From Dipteris shenzhenensis (taxonomy: Eukaryota > Polypodiophyta > Polypodiopsida > Gleicheniales): DNA of 64,000 nucleotides. The DNA is taken from the NCBI GenBank assembly GCA_047967505.1, contig CM106541.1; one strand, written 5' to 3'. The position numbers were made by a program, and so were the translations under genes. Each line of letters starts with the position of its first letter. The stretch's first letter is position 1. This document shows positions 1-12,091 of this stretch, in pieces. The notes under the pieces were generated by a model. It had not been told where the DNA came from and made no database searches. It saw nothing but the letters and a program-made list of their open reading frames with translations.

Positions 1-202
1 CACTTCGAAACGACCTCGAGCAGTTGCAGATTCACCTCCCTCCGACAGGATCACTATCATATCGGATGAGGAGCTATCCCCCTTTTCGAGTTCCTCTGAT
101 TCAGATCATGGAGGCTCTGACTATCTGCCCCCCACAGGTACAATCAAAACACCATCCAAGGCATCCAGTGGGCACAGTGGTCACAGTAACGGTGACGGTG
201 AT

Positions 203-2414
203 TTGGCCCCACAAAGTACGGCTTGTGATCTTCCACCCCCAGCTTCATCCTCCTCGATCATTCGGGTGGTTTTCAAACCTTTCCTTGATCCCACACTCAA
301 GCTGTCTAGCATCTTGTCACCTGATGAGATAGCCCGCATGTCTCTTGTGGAGTTTGATGATGTCACACTTCCCCCGGTGGATGTCCGAATGTGTACTGCG
401 TTCATTCAGTCTTATGACTTTGCAACAGACACATTCGGATTCTTGAATTTCCGTCACATGTTCACTCCTAGTCTCGTATCCACATATCTCCGTCTTCCCA
501 CACTTCCCTTTTTGCCACCTCACACCGGCTCACCCACATTCCTGTCCTTCTTGTCTACCTGTAAAACTCATCGCAGAGGACATGAGTGCAAGAAAGTTCT
601 CGAGGGTAACAGCCGAGAGGCGCTTCTAGCGAGGTATTTGTTCACACACTTCTACTCTGCCCCGGGTCACTTCTTCATCACCAAGGCGATCCATTCTGCC
701 TTAGACTCCATTCTCTCGGTCACTCCCTATGATTTTGCCTCACTCTTCTACTCTGCCTTTCGTAACACAGTTCGCAAGCGTCGGGGCACATATACCTGTA
801 CTTGTGGGCCCCACCTCACCTTCTTACTTCATCAGTGGAAGGCCAACCCTCCTTCCATTGTCACAGGTCGCCTCCCTTCATCATCTCTCTCCCCTTCTAT
901 CACCCCCTTTTCCACATCTTTACTGTCACTTCTAGTGTTCCTTCTCCCGGGACTGCCTCTTCTCCTCTTTCGCTCAGGAGGACACCTCGGCGAGCGCCAC
1001 CTCATGAAGTCTGCACCGGAGCTTCTTCAGTATATTCTGTTACCGGTGCCACAGGGTTGCCACCAGTGACATGTCTTGTATCTCCATCAGTCGTGCCCGT
1101 GCCAGGACTTGCCTCTCCATCAGTCACACTTGGCCGGGCTTCTCCAGGAATTGCACCAGGTACACCTCCTGTTGTACCCGTGACGACGACTGTTGTACCC
1201 GGGACTTCCTCGACAGGTGTATTGTTACGCAGGACTGCAGCTGTTTCGTCTTCACCCCCTACCACTTTCACCGATGCAGTCATCACCACAGTTCAGGCGA
1301 CCTCTGACCATGTTTTGGACCAGGTATTGGACCTGAACCTTAGTCTGGGACACGACTCCCACTCCCATGGGCTTTCTCAGGAGATGTCATCCCAGGGTGT
1401 ACTTCACATTTCAGCCTCCCCAGGCAGAGACAGGACTAGAGACGGGAGTGGGAGCCCCTCTCGCGGAGATGCTCCATCGGCCACTTCAGCCTCAGAGGAG
1501 GTATTTGAGGGAGGGATTCTGCCCAAATCTGTGGATTGCCCACCCCTTCATGAGAATGATATGTTCACAGCTTACATAGCTGCTTCATCGGGCCCACCTC
1601 TTTCAAATATTTCCCTGGTGGAAAAACAGAATGAAGATTACAGCCAACTACTATCTGTCCTTCACAAAAAACGCTCACCAGTATGTGGGGAAGAGGAGGA
1701 TCTCACTCAAATCTTCACCATTCCCTTGCAGGACTGCCTCGCACAGAACAAAAAGATCTCCAGGGCCCCGACATGTTTTGTGCACTTGGACAAATTGGCA
1801 CCTACAGGAACCTGTCAACCGAGGAAGAGGGAGCTCTTCCTGACATGTTTGAGGAATTGGGGGACGTCATTAATTTGGCGGACAGGATGAATTACAGCGA
1901 CAGGTATGCGTGGATGAAAAGGTCCTTGCATCTTGCTCAGCGTATCATGGATGACACCTTCACGCAGCTTGGGACAGCGGTCTTCAATTCCACAGGTTAT
2001 GCTCATAAGCTCCTCTCTCAACAGCAACATTTAAAGTTAGAATTCGAGAGAGCTCAAGCAGCCCAGCAGCGCGCCACTAGCGTGACACTTCGGCAACAGG
2101 AGGAAAGGTGGCAGAAAGAGAAGGACTCAGCAATACATGAGCGTGACATCGCTTGGAATATTCAGAAGGCTGCCCTTGAGGATCGCCACCATAATCACAG
2201 GCAGGAATGGGAAGCAGCAATGACATCTTTACGCAGCCAACATGCTGCAGCTCTGGCAACTTTGCACAGCCAGCATGTCACGGAGGTGACCAGATTTCAC
2301 CAGGAGATTATCAAGTTAAAAGAGTCTTTGTCTTTCTGCATCTCCTACTCGTCGATCTCCCCCTTGCTGCGCTCTGATACCAAGTGTCTATCTCCTTTCC
2401 AAGTTAATTCCTAG
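203..2414 (+). CDS. Unrecognised protein with C-terminal coiled coil; broken or spliced
   Basis: I do not recognise this family. Coding potential runs through three frames: a folded-looking segment (about 203-866), a Ser/Pro/Thr/Val-rich low-complexity segment (about 930-1680) and an acidic then strongly coiled-coil segment (about 1830-2330, rich in Gln, Glu, Arg and His, with repeated SQH-type steps). Possible splice signals exist: GTCGCC after 866, GTATGT near 1681 and CCCTTGCAG ending near 1730. They do not join the frames cleanly, so introns and frameshifts cannot be told apart. There is no transmembrane segment and no known catalytic motif. A minus-strand solo LTR follows at once, so this may be a captured or retroelement-associated gene. 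The start at 203 is arbitrary; the frame may open upstream of the window. Confidence 0.35.
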
Positions 2415-2419
2415 ACTCA

Positions 2420-2843
2420 TGTAGTCACGGGCGTTGGCAACTCATTTATCCACCCAGCCAAACTCTCAGGATCAGATTCGTCATGTCACGTACATTTCTT
2501 CGTTATTTTTTTCCATCCTTATCCCTGAGACCCCAATCTCCCTAGATAGTTCCTGGCCACATGTCACATTTTAGGCCCTTACTTAGATGCATCCTTTTTC
2601 ACCCCTCTCTTGGAGTTCCCTTTTAAAACAATTGCCCCTTGGCAATTTACACATTTAGATGCACCTAGGCCCTAGCCCTATTAGAACTATCTAGTCAATG
2701 CCATTACGCCCTCACCTAGGACCTTGGCAGTTACTTCTCTTGACCATTTAATTACGCACATTAATTATTACAAAAGTTGGTCATCTAAGAGAAAATGCCC
2801 ACCGATCTGTCCGAGGTCATGCTATCTCGGCTAGAGCATAACA
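2420..2843 (-). mobile_element. Solo LTR of the Ty3 chromovirus family
   Basis: Read on the minus strand from 2843, the segment starts TGTTATGCTCTAGCCGAGAT and follows the 5' LTR at 11622 for about 400 bp. Shared blocks include the stretch around GTGGGCATTTT, the AACTGCCAAGGTCCTAGG block, CCAAGGGGCAA, and GACATGTGG followed by CTAGGGAG. It is diverged and has its own indels. No internal element sequence adjoins it on either side, so it is a solo LTR, probably left by LTR-LTR recombination. The inner end near 2420 is approximate. Confidence 0.75.
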
Positions 2844-3400
2844 CATGGCATTTATAACAAGCATAGCTAGAAAGTATGGAGCTGATGGTGGGATTATACA
2901 TCAATTGTGGGTGCCTTATATATCACTCTTGACATCATGTGTGCTGCTGGAGAAATAGGCAGTGCAAATCAAGGCTGTGCGAGCACAACAAGGCATCTCT
3001 GATCTTATACATGACACCAGGGGCATAGTGCAAGACATAAGTATTTGGCAAGGAGTTGAGTGGGCCAAGGAGAGTCAACAGCCCTTAGCTATTTTTCTGC
3101 TTGACGACACATGGGATGCTCTAAGTCTTGGGTCTTAGGCATTTGTTCTCTTTATCACTCAGCTTAGCATCAAGTTCTCATTCAAGGTCATGGAGAAGAT
3201 AGATTTCAAATATCCCCAATTCGTCTACTAGTGCTGCCCCCTTGGTGCCTCTCGATTCCCTTGCGAGGGCTGCCATGTTTGCCCTCTCCACAGCAACACG
3301 GAGGGGAGAGAGGCCAGAGCAAGAGATTACAGGTTAATAGTCAAGAAGAAGTACATGGGACCAAATCCCAGGGTTGGCAAGTGGCATGGGATGACATGAC
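2844..3400. other. No recognisable gene
   Basis: This stretch lies between the solo LTR and the copia remnant. Only short open frames occur, and I see no motif, repeat or RNA-like structure that I can support. Confidence 0.5.
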
Positions 3401-5010
3401 TGTGAGAAAATAGGAAGCAAGAGCAAGAGTGAGCAAAATGGAGAGAGTGAGCTGAACGTAGTTCACTCCCCAAAGTGTACTGAACTGAAGTGAAGTACAA
3501 TGAAAGAGATGAGGGTTTTTTTTGAGTGACAAAACCCTATCTAATCACTAACCGTAGTTAGAGATTAGACCGTGGTTAGGGGAAAAAACCTCTTAGAGGA
3601 AAAAGTGCCCCTTACCCACTTATTACATTACATTGGCAACTGCCTAGAATATAATAATAATTCTAATTCCCCCCCTGCAGTGCCAATGTGGTGTACAAGG
3701 TAGTGATCAATCACCAAAAGGAGATAAGTTTAGGGCACTGCGAAATGCCTTAAACTTCTCACCTGGAAGTGCTTTGGTGAAGATGTTTGCAACATTGTCA
3801 TATGTTGACACATAGATCATACTGATCTCCCCTGCATGCAACTTCTTTCTGACATAATGATAATGAACCTCAATGTGCTTCGTGCGAGCATGAACACATG
3901 ATTCTTTGCCACTGCTATAACACTCTGACTATCAGTGAGAATTTGGGAAGGACCCTCCAATATGAGACGAAGATCAGCGAACAAACGCCGCAAACAAACA
4001 CACTCAACTGTTGCTGTGAAAGCTGCCCTGTACTCAGCTTCACATGAGAAAGTAGCCACTCTAGATTGCTTTTTGCTCAGCCAAGAAATGCAAGCGTTGC
4101 CCAGAAAGAAACAATTACCACTAGTGGACTGCCTGGTATCATAGTCTCCAGCCCAATCTGAATCACTGTAAGCATGCATCTTCAAGTAACCCCCCCTGGG
4201 AAACATCAAGCCAAAAGACTTTGTGCCTTGCAAATATCTGAAGATGTGTTTTACAGCTTGCTAATGTGTTGTCTTTGGGCTGTGCATATATCTGCTCACC
4301 TGAGATACTGCATACTGAATATCGGGCCGTGTATTGCACAAGTAGATGAGGCATCCAACAACCTGGCTGTAAAGTGTGACATCCATTGATTCACCTGCAT
4401 CATACATATTAAGCTTCAGCCCCGAATCCATGGGAGTGGCAATAGGCTTACAATCATGCATGTTGAACCTATCCAAGAGCTTCTGCACATACTTGGAATG
4501 ATGAGACATAACGATGCCACGCTTGTCTTGTATAAACTGGATCTCCAAATAAAAATTTAACATGCCCAAATCTGTCATATCAAATTCAGCTTTGAAATCT
4601 GCAATTATATCCTCATTTGACCCTATGAGCAGCATGTCATCTACATAAAGAATGATGACCAAAATATTCCCCCCATCCTTCTTGATGTAGAGGGTGCTTT
4701 CCGTGGGACTATTGTGCAATCCCTTACTTGCCAGGAATGCATCTATCTTGGCATACCATGCACGTGGGGCTTGTTTTAACCCATATAAAACTTTGTTAAG
4801 CTTGCAAACCTGAAGTGCACTGCCAAAAAGTTAAAATCCAGGAGGTTGCTTGACATAAACCTCTTCCTTCAAGTTCACATTAAGGAAATATGTTTTTATG
4901 TCCAACTGATAGACATTCCACACAAAATTTGCAGCCATTGCAATAATTGACCGTATGGTGGTTATCCGAGATGTAGGAGCAAAAGTCTCCTCATAATCTA
5001 TGCTCTAGCA
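3400..5010 (-). pseudogene. Ty1/copia 3' half: reverse transcriptase, RNase H and adjoining LTR
   Basis: On the minus strand the order is: RT core from about 5010 (IDYEETFAP, then VYQLDIKTYFLN and YGLKQAPRAWY), the active-site box LYVDDMLL near 4645, a YLCNTRPDIQYAVSQVSRY block, RNase H (YSDSDWAGD, STSGNCFFLG, then SCEAEYRA) and the terminal DNVANIFTKALP near 3760. A purine tract (GCAGGGGGGGAATT, minus strand, near 3665-3680) marks the 3' end. The sequence down to about 3400 is probably part of the 3' LTR. Frame changes near 4260-4350 and an in-frame stop near 4830 make it non-functional. It stops abruptly at about 5010, where a copia fragment of opposite orientation begins. Confidence 0.85.
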
Positions 5011-6970
5011 GTAACTTTGTTGCCCCCACTGAAACTCATGCTTCAGATACACATGGTGAAGCTCATCTTGCCCAGGGTGATACAGATTTTGTGTTTGCTG
5101 CATTTAATGAGAAGTTGGATGCCAGGGGGGATTTGAATGCTGAAAATCAATCAGGGGATGCTTCCCTTGTTGCAAGTGATACATGGTATATCGACAGTGG
5201 TGCTACTAAGCACATGACTCCTTGCTAGGAGTGGTTTGAGAGCATCACACCTGTTTATGGCAGACATATTACATGTGCCAATGATGCTTCTCAAGGCATC
5301 ATCGGAGTTGGGCACATTTCCATTCAACTTGATAATGGGAAAGTTAAGTATATCCGAGATGTTTGGTATGTTCCAAAGTTGAGACAAAATCTGATTTTAG
5401 TTTCAAACATTGCCCATGATCAACATATGTTGGTCGAATTTCAGGATAACCAATGCAGGATCAAGGATCCAAAGAAAGGGTATGAGGTTGTAGCAACATG
5501 CACATATGACAGAGGCTTATACAAGCTTGATACTCAGCCTTATGATCAGAAGGTATTGGCTGTAGCAAACACTTCCTAGGCTGATTTATGGCATGCCAGG
5601 TTTGGACATGTCCATCACAGGGCATTGTCCTACTTGTACAACAATAATATGACTCAGGGAATGCCAAAATTACAGCAACCAGCAAATGAAGTGGGTGAGG
5701 GGTGTGCACTTGGCAAATTGCATCGCTTGCCATTCAGTAAACAAGACAAGAATTGGGTCAAGGCAACTAGAGTGTTGCAGATAGTGCATAGTGATGTATG
5801 TGGCCCCATGACTATTCCCACGCATAGAGAAGCAAGGTACTTCGTGACCTTTATAGATGACTTCTCCAGATTCACATGGCTTTTTCTCATGAAGGAAAAA
5901 TCTGAGGCGTTCTATTGGTTTCAGGAGTTCAAAGCTATGGCTGAGAACCAAACCAATTCTAGAATTGGAACACTCAACTCAGATAGAGGGGGAGAGTACA
6001 TGTCACATGCATTCCAGGGATTTTTGAAGCAACATGGGATTAAACATCACTTGACATGCCCTTACACACCACAGCATAATTCAATCTCTGAGAGGAAGAA
6101 TCGTACTCTCATGGAAATGACAAGATGCATGTTGAAATTCAAGAGAGTCTCAAAGGCTTTTTGGGGAGAAGCAGTTGTGACAGCCACTTATATTCAGAAC
6201 AGATGCCCTACCAAAGCTTTGGTTAATGTGACTCCATTTAAGGCTTTGTATGGATTTAAGCCAAAGGTTAGTCATTTCAGAGTTTTTGGCTCAGTGCCAT
6301 ATGCTTTGGTTCCAGATGCACATCAGACAAATCTTGATGACAAGAGTGTCAAATGTATTTTCATGGGGTATAGCACTAAAAGCAGGGGATTTAGACTTTA
6401 TAATCCCGCTACCAAGAAGGTAATAATCAGCAGAGATGTTCTCTTTGCTGAGAATGAGTGCATGCAGCCCGCTTGTGCAAACTTGCCACCATACGATGAC
6501 ACCCCTTTAAACATCATCTAGTTTGAGGATGATGAGACGGAGTCTCTTGATGCTTCCCTTTCTACTTCTCATAGTTCAGATGGCTTGCCACATGTTGAGT
6601 ATGGCTCTCCCTCAAATCCACATGTTGAGGATGGCTCTCCCTCAAATGTTTCAGACTTGCAGATAATTAATGAGAATAGACAGCCTCATGTTTGGAGGCA
6701 TTATCAACGTCGTGAGGCCACTAAAGATGTTGATGCAGCCCCGAGTGGTGCAGCAGAGAAATCTATTCCACGTTGGGCAAGGTTGACCATTCAAGATGCT
6801 AAGGATCAGCCTACTTTGGGGAAAACCAGGGCCAGCACTCAGAAAAATCAGAAAAATGTCAATTTTGCTTTGATGACCTCAGTGATGGAAGCTGAAAATG
6901 AGCCTCAGAGCTTCATGGGCATGGCAAGACAGCCTTGCAACTGCTCAGGTGCACAGAGAATTTTATGAAC
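5011..6970 (+). pseudogene. Ty1/copia 5' half: end of gag, protease and integrase
   Basis: The plus strand carries the gag-protease junction and aspartic protease (DTWYIDSGATKHMT near 5180), the pre-integrase domain (LWHARFGHVHHRALSYL near 5587) and the integrase core. The core shows D in HSDVCGPM (5790), D in NSDRGGEYMSH (5978) and E in ISERKNRTLMEM (6085). A conserved KALYGFKPKVSHFRVFGS follows, with a hydrophilic linker reaching the EPQSF motif that normally precedes RT (6903). Single stops occur at 5227 (TAG), 5577 (TAG) and 6519 (TAG). The reading frame then dissolves into PPR-like sequence. RT and RNase H are missing here but occur, inverted, on the left. Confidence 0.85.
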
Positions 6971-6974
6971 TGAC

Positions 6975-7560
6975 CTATTAGCATGTAGTGTCATGGGGTG
7001 CTTTAATTGCGGGATGCACTAAACATGTGCATGCTGTTCTTGCTCGAGCTTTTTGGGAAGATGCAACATAGTGGCATGAAGCCAGATAGACTCATATTCC
7101 AATGCATGGGAGCCTTAGAAGAGGGTAGAGTAATCTATGCTACTGTTGCTAGCAACAGATGGGAGTTGGATTTTGTTATGGGGAATGCTCTCATCAATAT
7201 GTATGGCAAATGCAGCAGCAGAGAGGATGTGATGGTGGTGTTTGTTACAGAGTTGCTACGGTGAGATGTGATCTCCTAGAGTGCCCTGATTGGCAAGGAG
7301 GCATTGCTACTCTTTGCCTTATGGATTTGTGAGCCATTGTGACTGCCCTAGCAGAGGATTGAGTGATCCATGCTACTATTGCTACAACGGAGGGGAGTCA
7401 GATGTTATAAAAAATGCTGTCATCAACATGTATGGCAAGTGTGAAAGCCTTGATGATGCAAGGGTATGGGGTGCAATGATCTCTGGACATGCTGTGTATG
7501 GCAAGATCAGGCTGGCTGCCTTAAGGAGAGGGTGGAGTGAATTCAAGGCTTGAGGGAGAT
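6975..7560 (+). pseudogene. PPR (pentatricopeptide repeat) gene fragment, PLS type
   Basis: Two stretches show the repeated core of plant PPR proteins: VVSWGALIAG near 6987, GNALINMYGKCSS near 7180, and a second NAVINMYGKCESLDDAR near 7410 followed by WGAMISGHAVYG. PPR proteins bind organellar RNA, and members with long L and S motifs mostly serve RNA editing. Here the frame is broken several times, no start or organelle-targeting segment is present, and the fragment directly follows copia debris. I read it as a dead retrocopy or captured fragment. Confidence 0.75.
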
Positions 7561-7714
7561 AGTACAGGACCTGTAGCACGAATTTTGTGAAAGATAATGA
7601 GTAGGCCAAATAGGGTCATGAAGTTTAGAGACATTGTCAGGGTGTGATAGTTTGATTAAGAGAACACTTCAAGGCTAGTAGCATCCAAGTCCCTTGCAGC
7701 AAAACTGTCATATA

Positions 7715-7729
7715 CATACATATACATAT

Positions 7730-7778
<49 letters not shown>

Positions 7779-7780
7779 CG
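7715..7780. repeat. (TACA)n-(CA)n-(TA)n compound microsatellite
   Basis: A run of TACA-like units passes into a pure CA run and then TATATATATA. It separates the PPR fragment from the LINE fragment. Confidence 0.95.
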
Positions 7781-7799
7781 ATGCCCCAGATCAAACCCC

Positions 7800-9111
7800 A
7801 CTTGATATGTCTTCTATTCCTAGGCCCAACACTTGCACTCTGTTCACCACCTACAATGTGCAAGTTGCACTACGTCAGCTTCACAACCGACGAGCTCAGG
7901 ATCATGAGGGACTATGGACTGAGCATTTTGCACATGGGATGGAGGTCCTGGCTCCAATCCTAGGGCAATTGTTCGACCAAGCTGTTTCTCACAAGTTTTT
8001 CCCTTGGAGCACTACCACTATTATCTTGATACACAAATCAGGAGACCCCATGGATAACGGGAATTACCACACTCATGATTAGCTACACATTGGCCAAGAT
8101 ATATGGATCAGTATTGGAGAGGGAGATCGGTAATTTCACAACGACACATGGGTAGCAACGAGCCTTAGGGCAGGTTGGGTTCAGGACATAGCACTCTACT
8201 CTAGATCATATCTTTACTCTACGGCCCATCATTGAGGAGGCGAGGTCGACAAAGTAGAAAGTCTACACTTCTTTTAGAAGGCCTTTGATTCTGTCCCACA
8301 GGCTCGCATGATCAGGAGGCTTCAGGAGATGCAAATCCCAGAAGTCATGCTATGGGGGGTGATGAGCCTATATGAGATAGTTAAAGGTAGAGTATGTGCC
8401 CCAGGAGGTCTATCAGATTTGGCTGAGAGTACGATTGGAGTTAAACAAGGATGCCCCCTCTCATTGACACTTTTTGGACTTTAAATTGATGAGATCACTA
8501 CCTTCATTAATAGTCTAGAGGTAAGGGGTCATTACTCACTGACTTGATGGTACAAATACTGCTATATGCTAATGACATAGTCCTCATATCCTCCTCCACG
8601 CAACAACGGGTCTCTAGAAGGACCTAGAGTCCCTAGAGGAATTTTGCAGGGAGAGGGACCTGACAGTCAACCTTGGCAAGACCAAGGTTATGATTTTCAA
8701 CACTTCACGGGTAGTGCATCATCGACATAGTTTCACCTACTGACGTGAGCCCGTAGAGATTCTGTAGTCCTACACATACCTTGGAGCAGTTTTCTTGGGT
8801 CCAATCTTCAAGATGGTCACGCAGCCAAAGCACGACTTGAGAGTGCTCTCAACGGAAGCAAGAACGGACCTAGAGTCCCTAGAGGAATTTTGCAAGGAGA
8901 GGGACCTGACAGTCAACCTTAGCAAGACCAAGGTTATGATTTTCAACACTTCAAGGGTAGTGCATCATCGACATAGTTTCACCTACTGACGTGAGCCTGT
9001 AGAGATTCTGCAGTCCTACACATACCTTGGAGCGGTTTTCTTGGGTCCAATCTTCAAGATGGTCACGCAGCCAAAGCACGACTTGAGAGTGCTCTCAACG
9101 AAAGCAAGAAC
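7800..9111 (+). pseudogene. Non-LTR retrotransposon reverse transcriptase fragment (family N1)
   Basis: Broken frames give the N-terminal RT blocks (ILGQLFDQAVSHKFFP, then a TTIILIHKSGDP block near 8020), the FRKAFDSVP block near 8280, GVKQGCPLS near 8440 and the active-site region LLYANDIVLISSS near 8565. The motif reads YAND where YADD is usual. Endonuclease and 3' parts are absent. Multiple stops and frameshifts make it dead. The 3' part contains a 246-bp tandem duplication, listed separately. Confidence 0.8.
8621..9111 (+). repeat. Tandem duplication, two copies of about 246 bp, within the LINE fragment
   Basis: The copy at 8621-8866 is repeated at 8867-9111 with very few base differences. 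Both start at GACCTAGAGTCCCTAGAGGA and both contain CAGCCAAAGCACGACTTGAG. The duplicated part encodes the RT stretch just after the active site (EEFCxERDLTVNL). The close match says the duplication is young compared with the decay of the host fragment. Confidence 0.9.
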
Positions 9112-9253
9112 AGAAGAGGGAGAGAGAGAAACAGAGAGCCACACAAGTTTTGGTGAGTGCAGAACACCCTAATCTTCTTTTTCATTCATTTATATATGCA
9201 TTTGAGTATTGTACATAACCGGGGTAAAGACACAGTGACCTTTAACCCCCACA
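9112..9253 (-). mobile_element. Partial 3' LTR and polypurine tract of the minus-strand copia element
   Basis: Reading the minus strand, the end of the copia pol frame is followed by AAGTGGGAGGTTG, the usual polypurine tract of plant copia elements, and then an LTR-like start TGTGGGGG at 9253. Within the LTR a TATATAAA box lies at 9189-9196, as expected for an LTR promoter. Identity ends where the LINE tandem duplication begins, so the LTR is truncated or its far end is unrecognised. Confidence 0.6.
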
Positions 9254-11621
9254 ACCTCCCACTTAAAGGACAATGTGCCTTTAAGGAAGAACAACCAGTG
9301 AGCATACTATCCAATGTCCATCAATACACGACAATACTCAAACCGCTGACTAGGTTGCAGGGTTATCATCTGTATGAACCTTGACAAGCTCTATGCACTT
9401 ATCCTCAAGTACCTCCCTGATAAAATGGTACCTGACCTCAATGTGTTTGGTCTTTGCATGAAAGACTGGATTCCGTGTTAGCTGAATAGCACTCATGGAA
9501 TCACTATGCAATGTCGGTACACCTGTATGAATCCCCAAATCTCCCACTAGTAGCCAATCAAGCCATATAGCCTCCTTGCAACCCTCTGTGGCTGCAACAT
9601 ACTCAGCCTCTATGGTAGACAAAGCAACACACTTCTGTGCGCGAGACATCCACGACACTGCACCACCTGCAAAGGTGAACACATAACCAGAAGTGGATCT
9701 CCTACTATCCACATGCCCTGCATAGTCTGAATTAGTGTACCCAAGTACACGCATGTCTCCTCTACCAAAGCAGATACACATCTCCTTGGTACCCTTCATG
9801 TACCTCATGATGCACTTAACTGCCTCCCAATGCCTCTTTCCTGGATTAGCCATATACCGGCTAACAACTCCTACTGCAAATGCAATGTCTGGTCTAGTAG
9901 CTATCATAGCATACATAAGACTCCCAACCGCTGATGCATAAGGAACCTTGGCCATCACGGCCCTCTCCTCATCTGATTTGGGACTATCTGTATGACTCAG
10001 TTTCACATATGGAGGTAATGGAGTACTCACTGCACTCCTTTTGTGAAAGCCAAAGGAGTTTCCTACTCCGTTCACGGGTGATGCGCATACCAAGAATATG
10101 ACCTGCAAGTCCTAAATCCTTCATATCAAAGGCCTCATGCAACTTGGCCTTTAATGCATCTAGCTCATAAGTATTCTTGCTAGCCAATAGCATATCATCC
10201 ACATATAGTGCCAGGATTATTAGGCTATTATCCTTAGCCCTTTTAGTGTAGAGGCAGTGATCAATTTCACTCCTTCTAAAAGCCTGGGACCAAATGAAAG
10301 CATCAAACTTCTGATACCATTCTCTAGGCGCTTGCTTAAGACCATAGAGACTCTTCTTCAGCTTGCAAACTAAATGCTCTTTGCTCTTTTCTTCAAAGCC
10401 TTCCAGCTGCACCATGTAAATTTCCTTATGCAAATCCCCATGTAAAAAAATTGTCTTGACATCCATCTGCATAAGCTTCATATCCTCTGATGCCACTAGT
10501 CCAAGCATGCATCTAAGTGTGATCATCTTCACAACCGGAGAGAATATCTCATCAAAGTCCACACCCTTCTCTTGCTTGAACCCTTTAGCGACCAAACGGG
10601 CCTTGTACCTAGGCACATCATCACCTATGACCTTCATTTTGTAGACCCATTTACATGGCAATGCTTTCTTTCCATGTGGCAAAGAAACCAAGTCCCAAGT
10701 CTTATTCTTCATAAGTGAACTCATCTCTGATTGCATAGCATACTCCCACTTGCGTTGATCCTCGCACATCATAGCCTCTCTGTAGCAAGAAGGCTCCCCG
10801 CAATCAGCAAGCATCACATAGTCTACCCCTGGAACAAACCTATCAGGCGGTCTAGACACTCTAGATGATCTTCTCAAGGGCATTTCAGCTTGCTGTCCCA
10901 CCTGCATATCAGCCACATTTGGCTCATCATTTCCACTAATAGATGATCCATCATCTACCCTTGATTGTATACCTGTGGGAGTATTTGGTGGTACCATTTC
11001 TTGCACATTTGGTGCATGGACAGCTTGCTGTCTATCAACATATGCAGGTGGATTCACATCCTGGAAAGTGATTCTCCTCATTTCAACATCCCTCATGGGT
11101 GCCTTATGCATCTTCTTCTCATTGAAGACTACATCATGGCTGCATATGATCTTCTTTGCTTCTGGATGCCAGAGACGATAGCCCATCTCTCCACTTTCAC
11201 CATAACCCAAAAAGATGCATTTCCTAGACTTAGGATCTAGCTTCTTTCGAAGCTCTTTTGGCACATGTGCATATGCCTCACACCCAAATATACGCAAATG
11301 AGAGTAAGAGGGCTTCAGGAATACCACCATCCAAACTCTTCATTGCCTCAGCCCAAAAACCACCAGAAAGACTTGCATTGGAAAGCATGCATTGCAACCT
11401 TTCTTGAATGGTACGGTTCATCTTTTCTGCAACGGGATTTTGCTCTGGAGTACGAGGGGATGTGAGCTCCCTCTTAATCCCACGTGTATCACAGAAATGC
11501 TGAAAGTCATGAGAGAGATACTCTCCACCATTGTCAGTCCATAGGCATTTAAGCGTTCTACCTGACTGATTCTCAACCAAGGCCAGCCATTTCTGAAATA
11601 CCTGGAACACATCACTCTTCC
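9254..11621 (-). pseudogene. Ty1/copia pol, integrase C-part to RNase H, cut by a Ty3 insertion
   Basis: On the minus strand from 11621: integrase core (CLWTDNGGEYLSHDF near 11545, PVAEKMNRTIQERLQ near 11430), a SHLRIFGCEAYAHVP block, a long linker, RT (KARLVAKGFKQEKG near 10590, MDVKTIFLHGDL, then YGLKQAPREWYQKF) and the active site LYVDDMLLAS near 10190. RNase H follows (SDYAGHVDSRRSTSGYVF, then STIEAEYVA) down to TDDNPAT near 9355. Frame changes occur near 11300 and 10090, and a stop truncates the end. The frame upstream of 11621 is lost where the Ty3 LTR starts, so the copia element was in place first. Confidence 0.9.
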
Positions 11622-12076
11622 TGTTATGCTCTAGCCGAGATAGCATGACCTCGGAAAGATCGGTGGGCATTTTCCCTTAGAGGACCGACTTCTGTAATAG
11701 TTTATGTACGTAAATATAATGGTCAAGAGAAGTAACTGCCAAGGTCCTAGGTGAGGGTGTATTGGCATCGACTAGGTGGTTCTGAGTGCTAAGGCCTAGG
11801 TGCACCTAAGGGGCAAATGTTTTAAATTGTGCCCCAAGAGAGGGTTAAATGGTGTACCAAGTAAAAGGTCTAAAATGATGACATGTGGCAGAGGGAACCA
11901 TCTAGGGAGTTGTGGGCTTGTGGATAGGCATGAGGAATGAAAAGTTACGTATCTTTGTGTGCATGCTATCCATGAGAGTGGTTGGGAGGATATACGTGAT
12001 GCCATCGCCTGTGATTTTTCCTTGCCCGTGAATGACGAAATCCAAGTTCAGAGAATTAGAGAAAGTTCGTTTCGTT
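11622..12076 (+). repeat. 5' LTR of the chromovirus
   Basis: It begins TGTTATGCTCTAGCCGAGAT and ends just before the primer-binding site. It aligns with the 3' LTR from 18656 over about 200 bp. It lacks about 17 bp (near CCTAAATATATAATAATGCC) that both the 3' LTR and the solo LTR at 2420-2843 keep, so the deletion belongs to this copy. The terminal CA is not evident; the right edge is set by the primer-binding site. Confidence 0.8.
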
Positions 12077-12091
12077 TGGTATTAGAGCAAG
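12077..12091 (+). promoter_or_regulatory. Primer-binding site, initiator Met-tRNA type
   Basis: TGGTATTAGAGCAAG differs by one base in its first 12 from TGGTATCAGAGC, the site complementary to the 3' end of plant initiator Met-tRNA. It sits directly after the LTR, where reverse transcription is primed. Confidence 0.85.

Noticed and set aside
11278-11670. A continuous minus-strand frame starting inside the Ty3 LTR and running into copia integrase
   Set aside because: It is a chance fusion across the insertion junction; the first 16 or so residues derive from the LTR.
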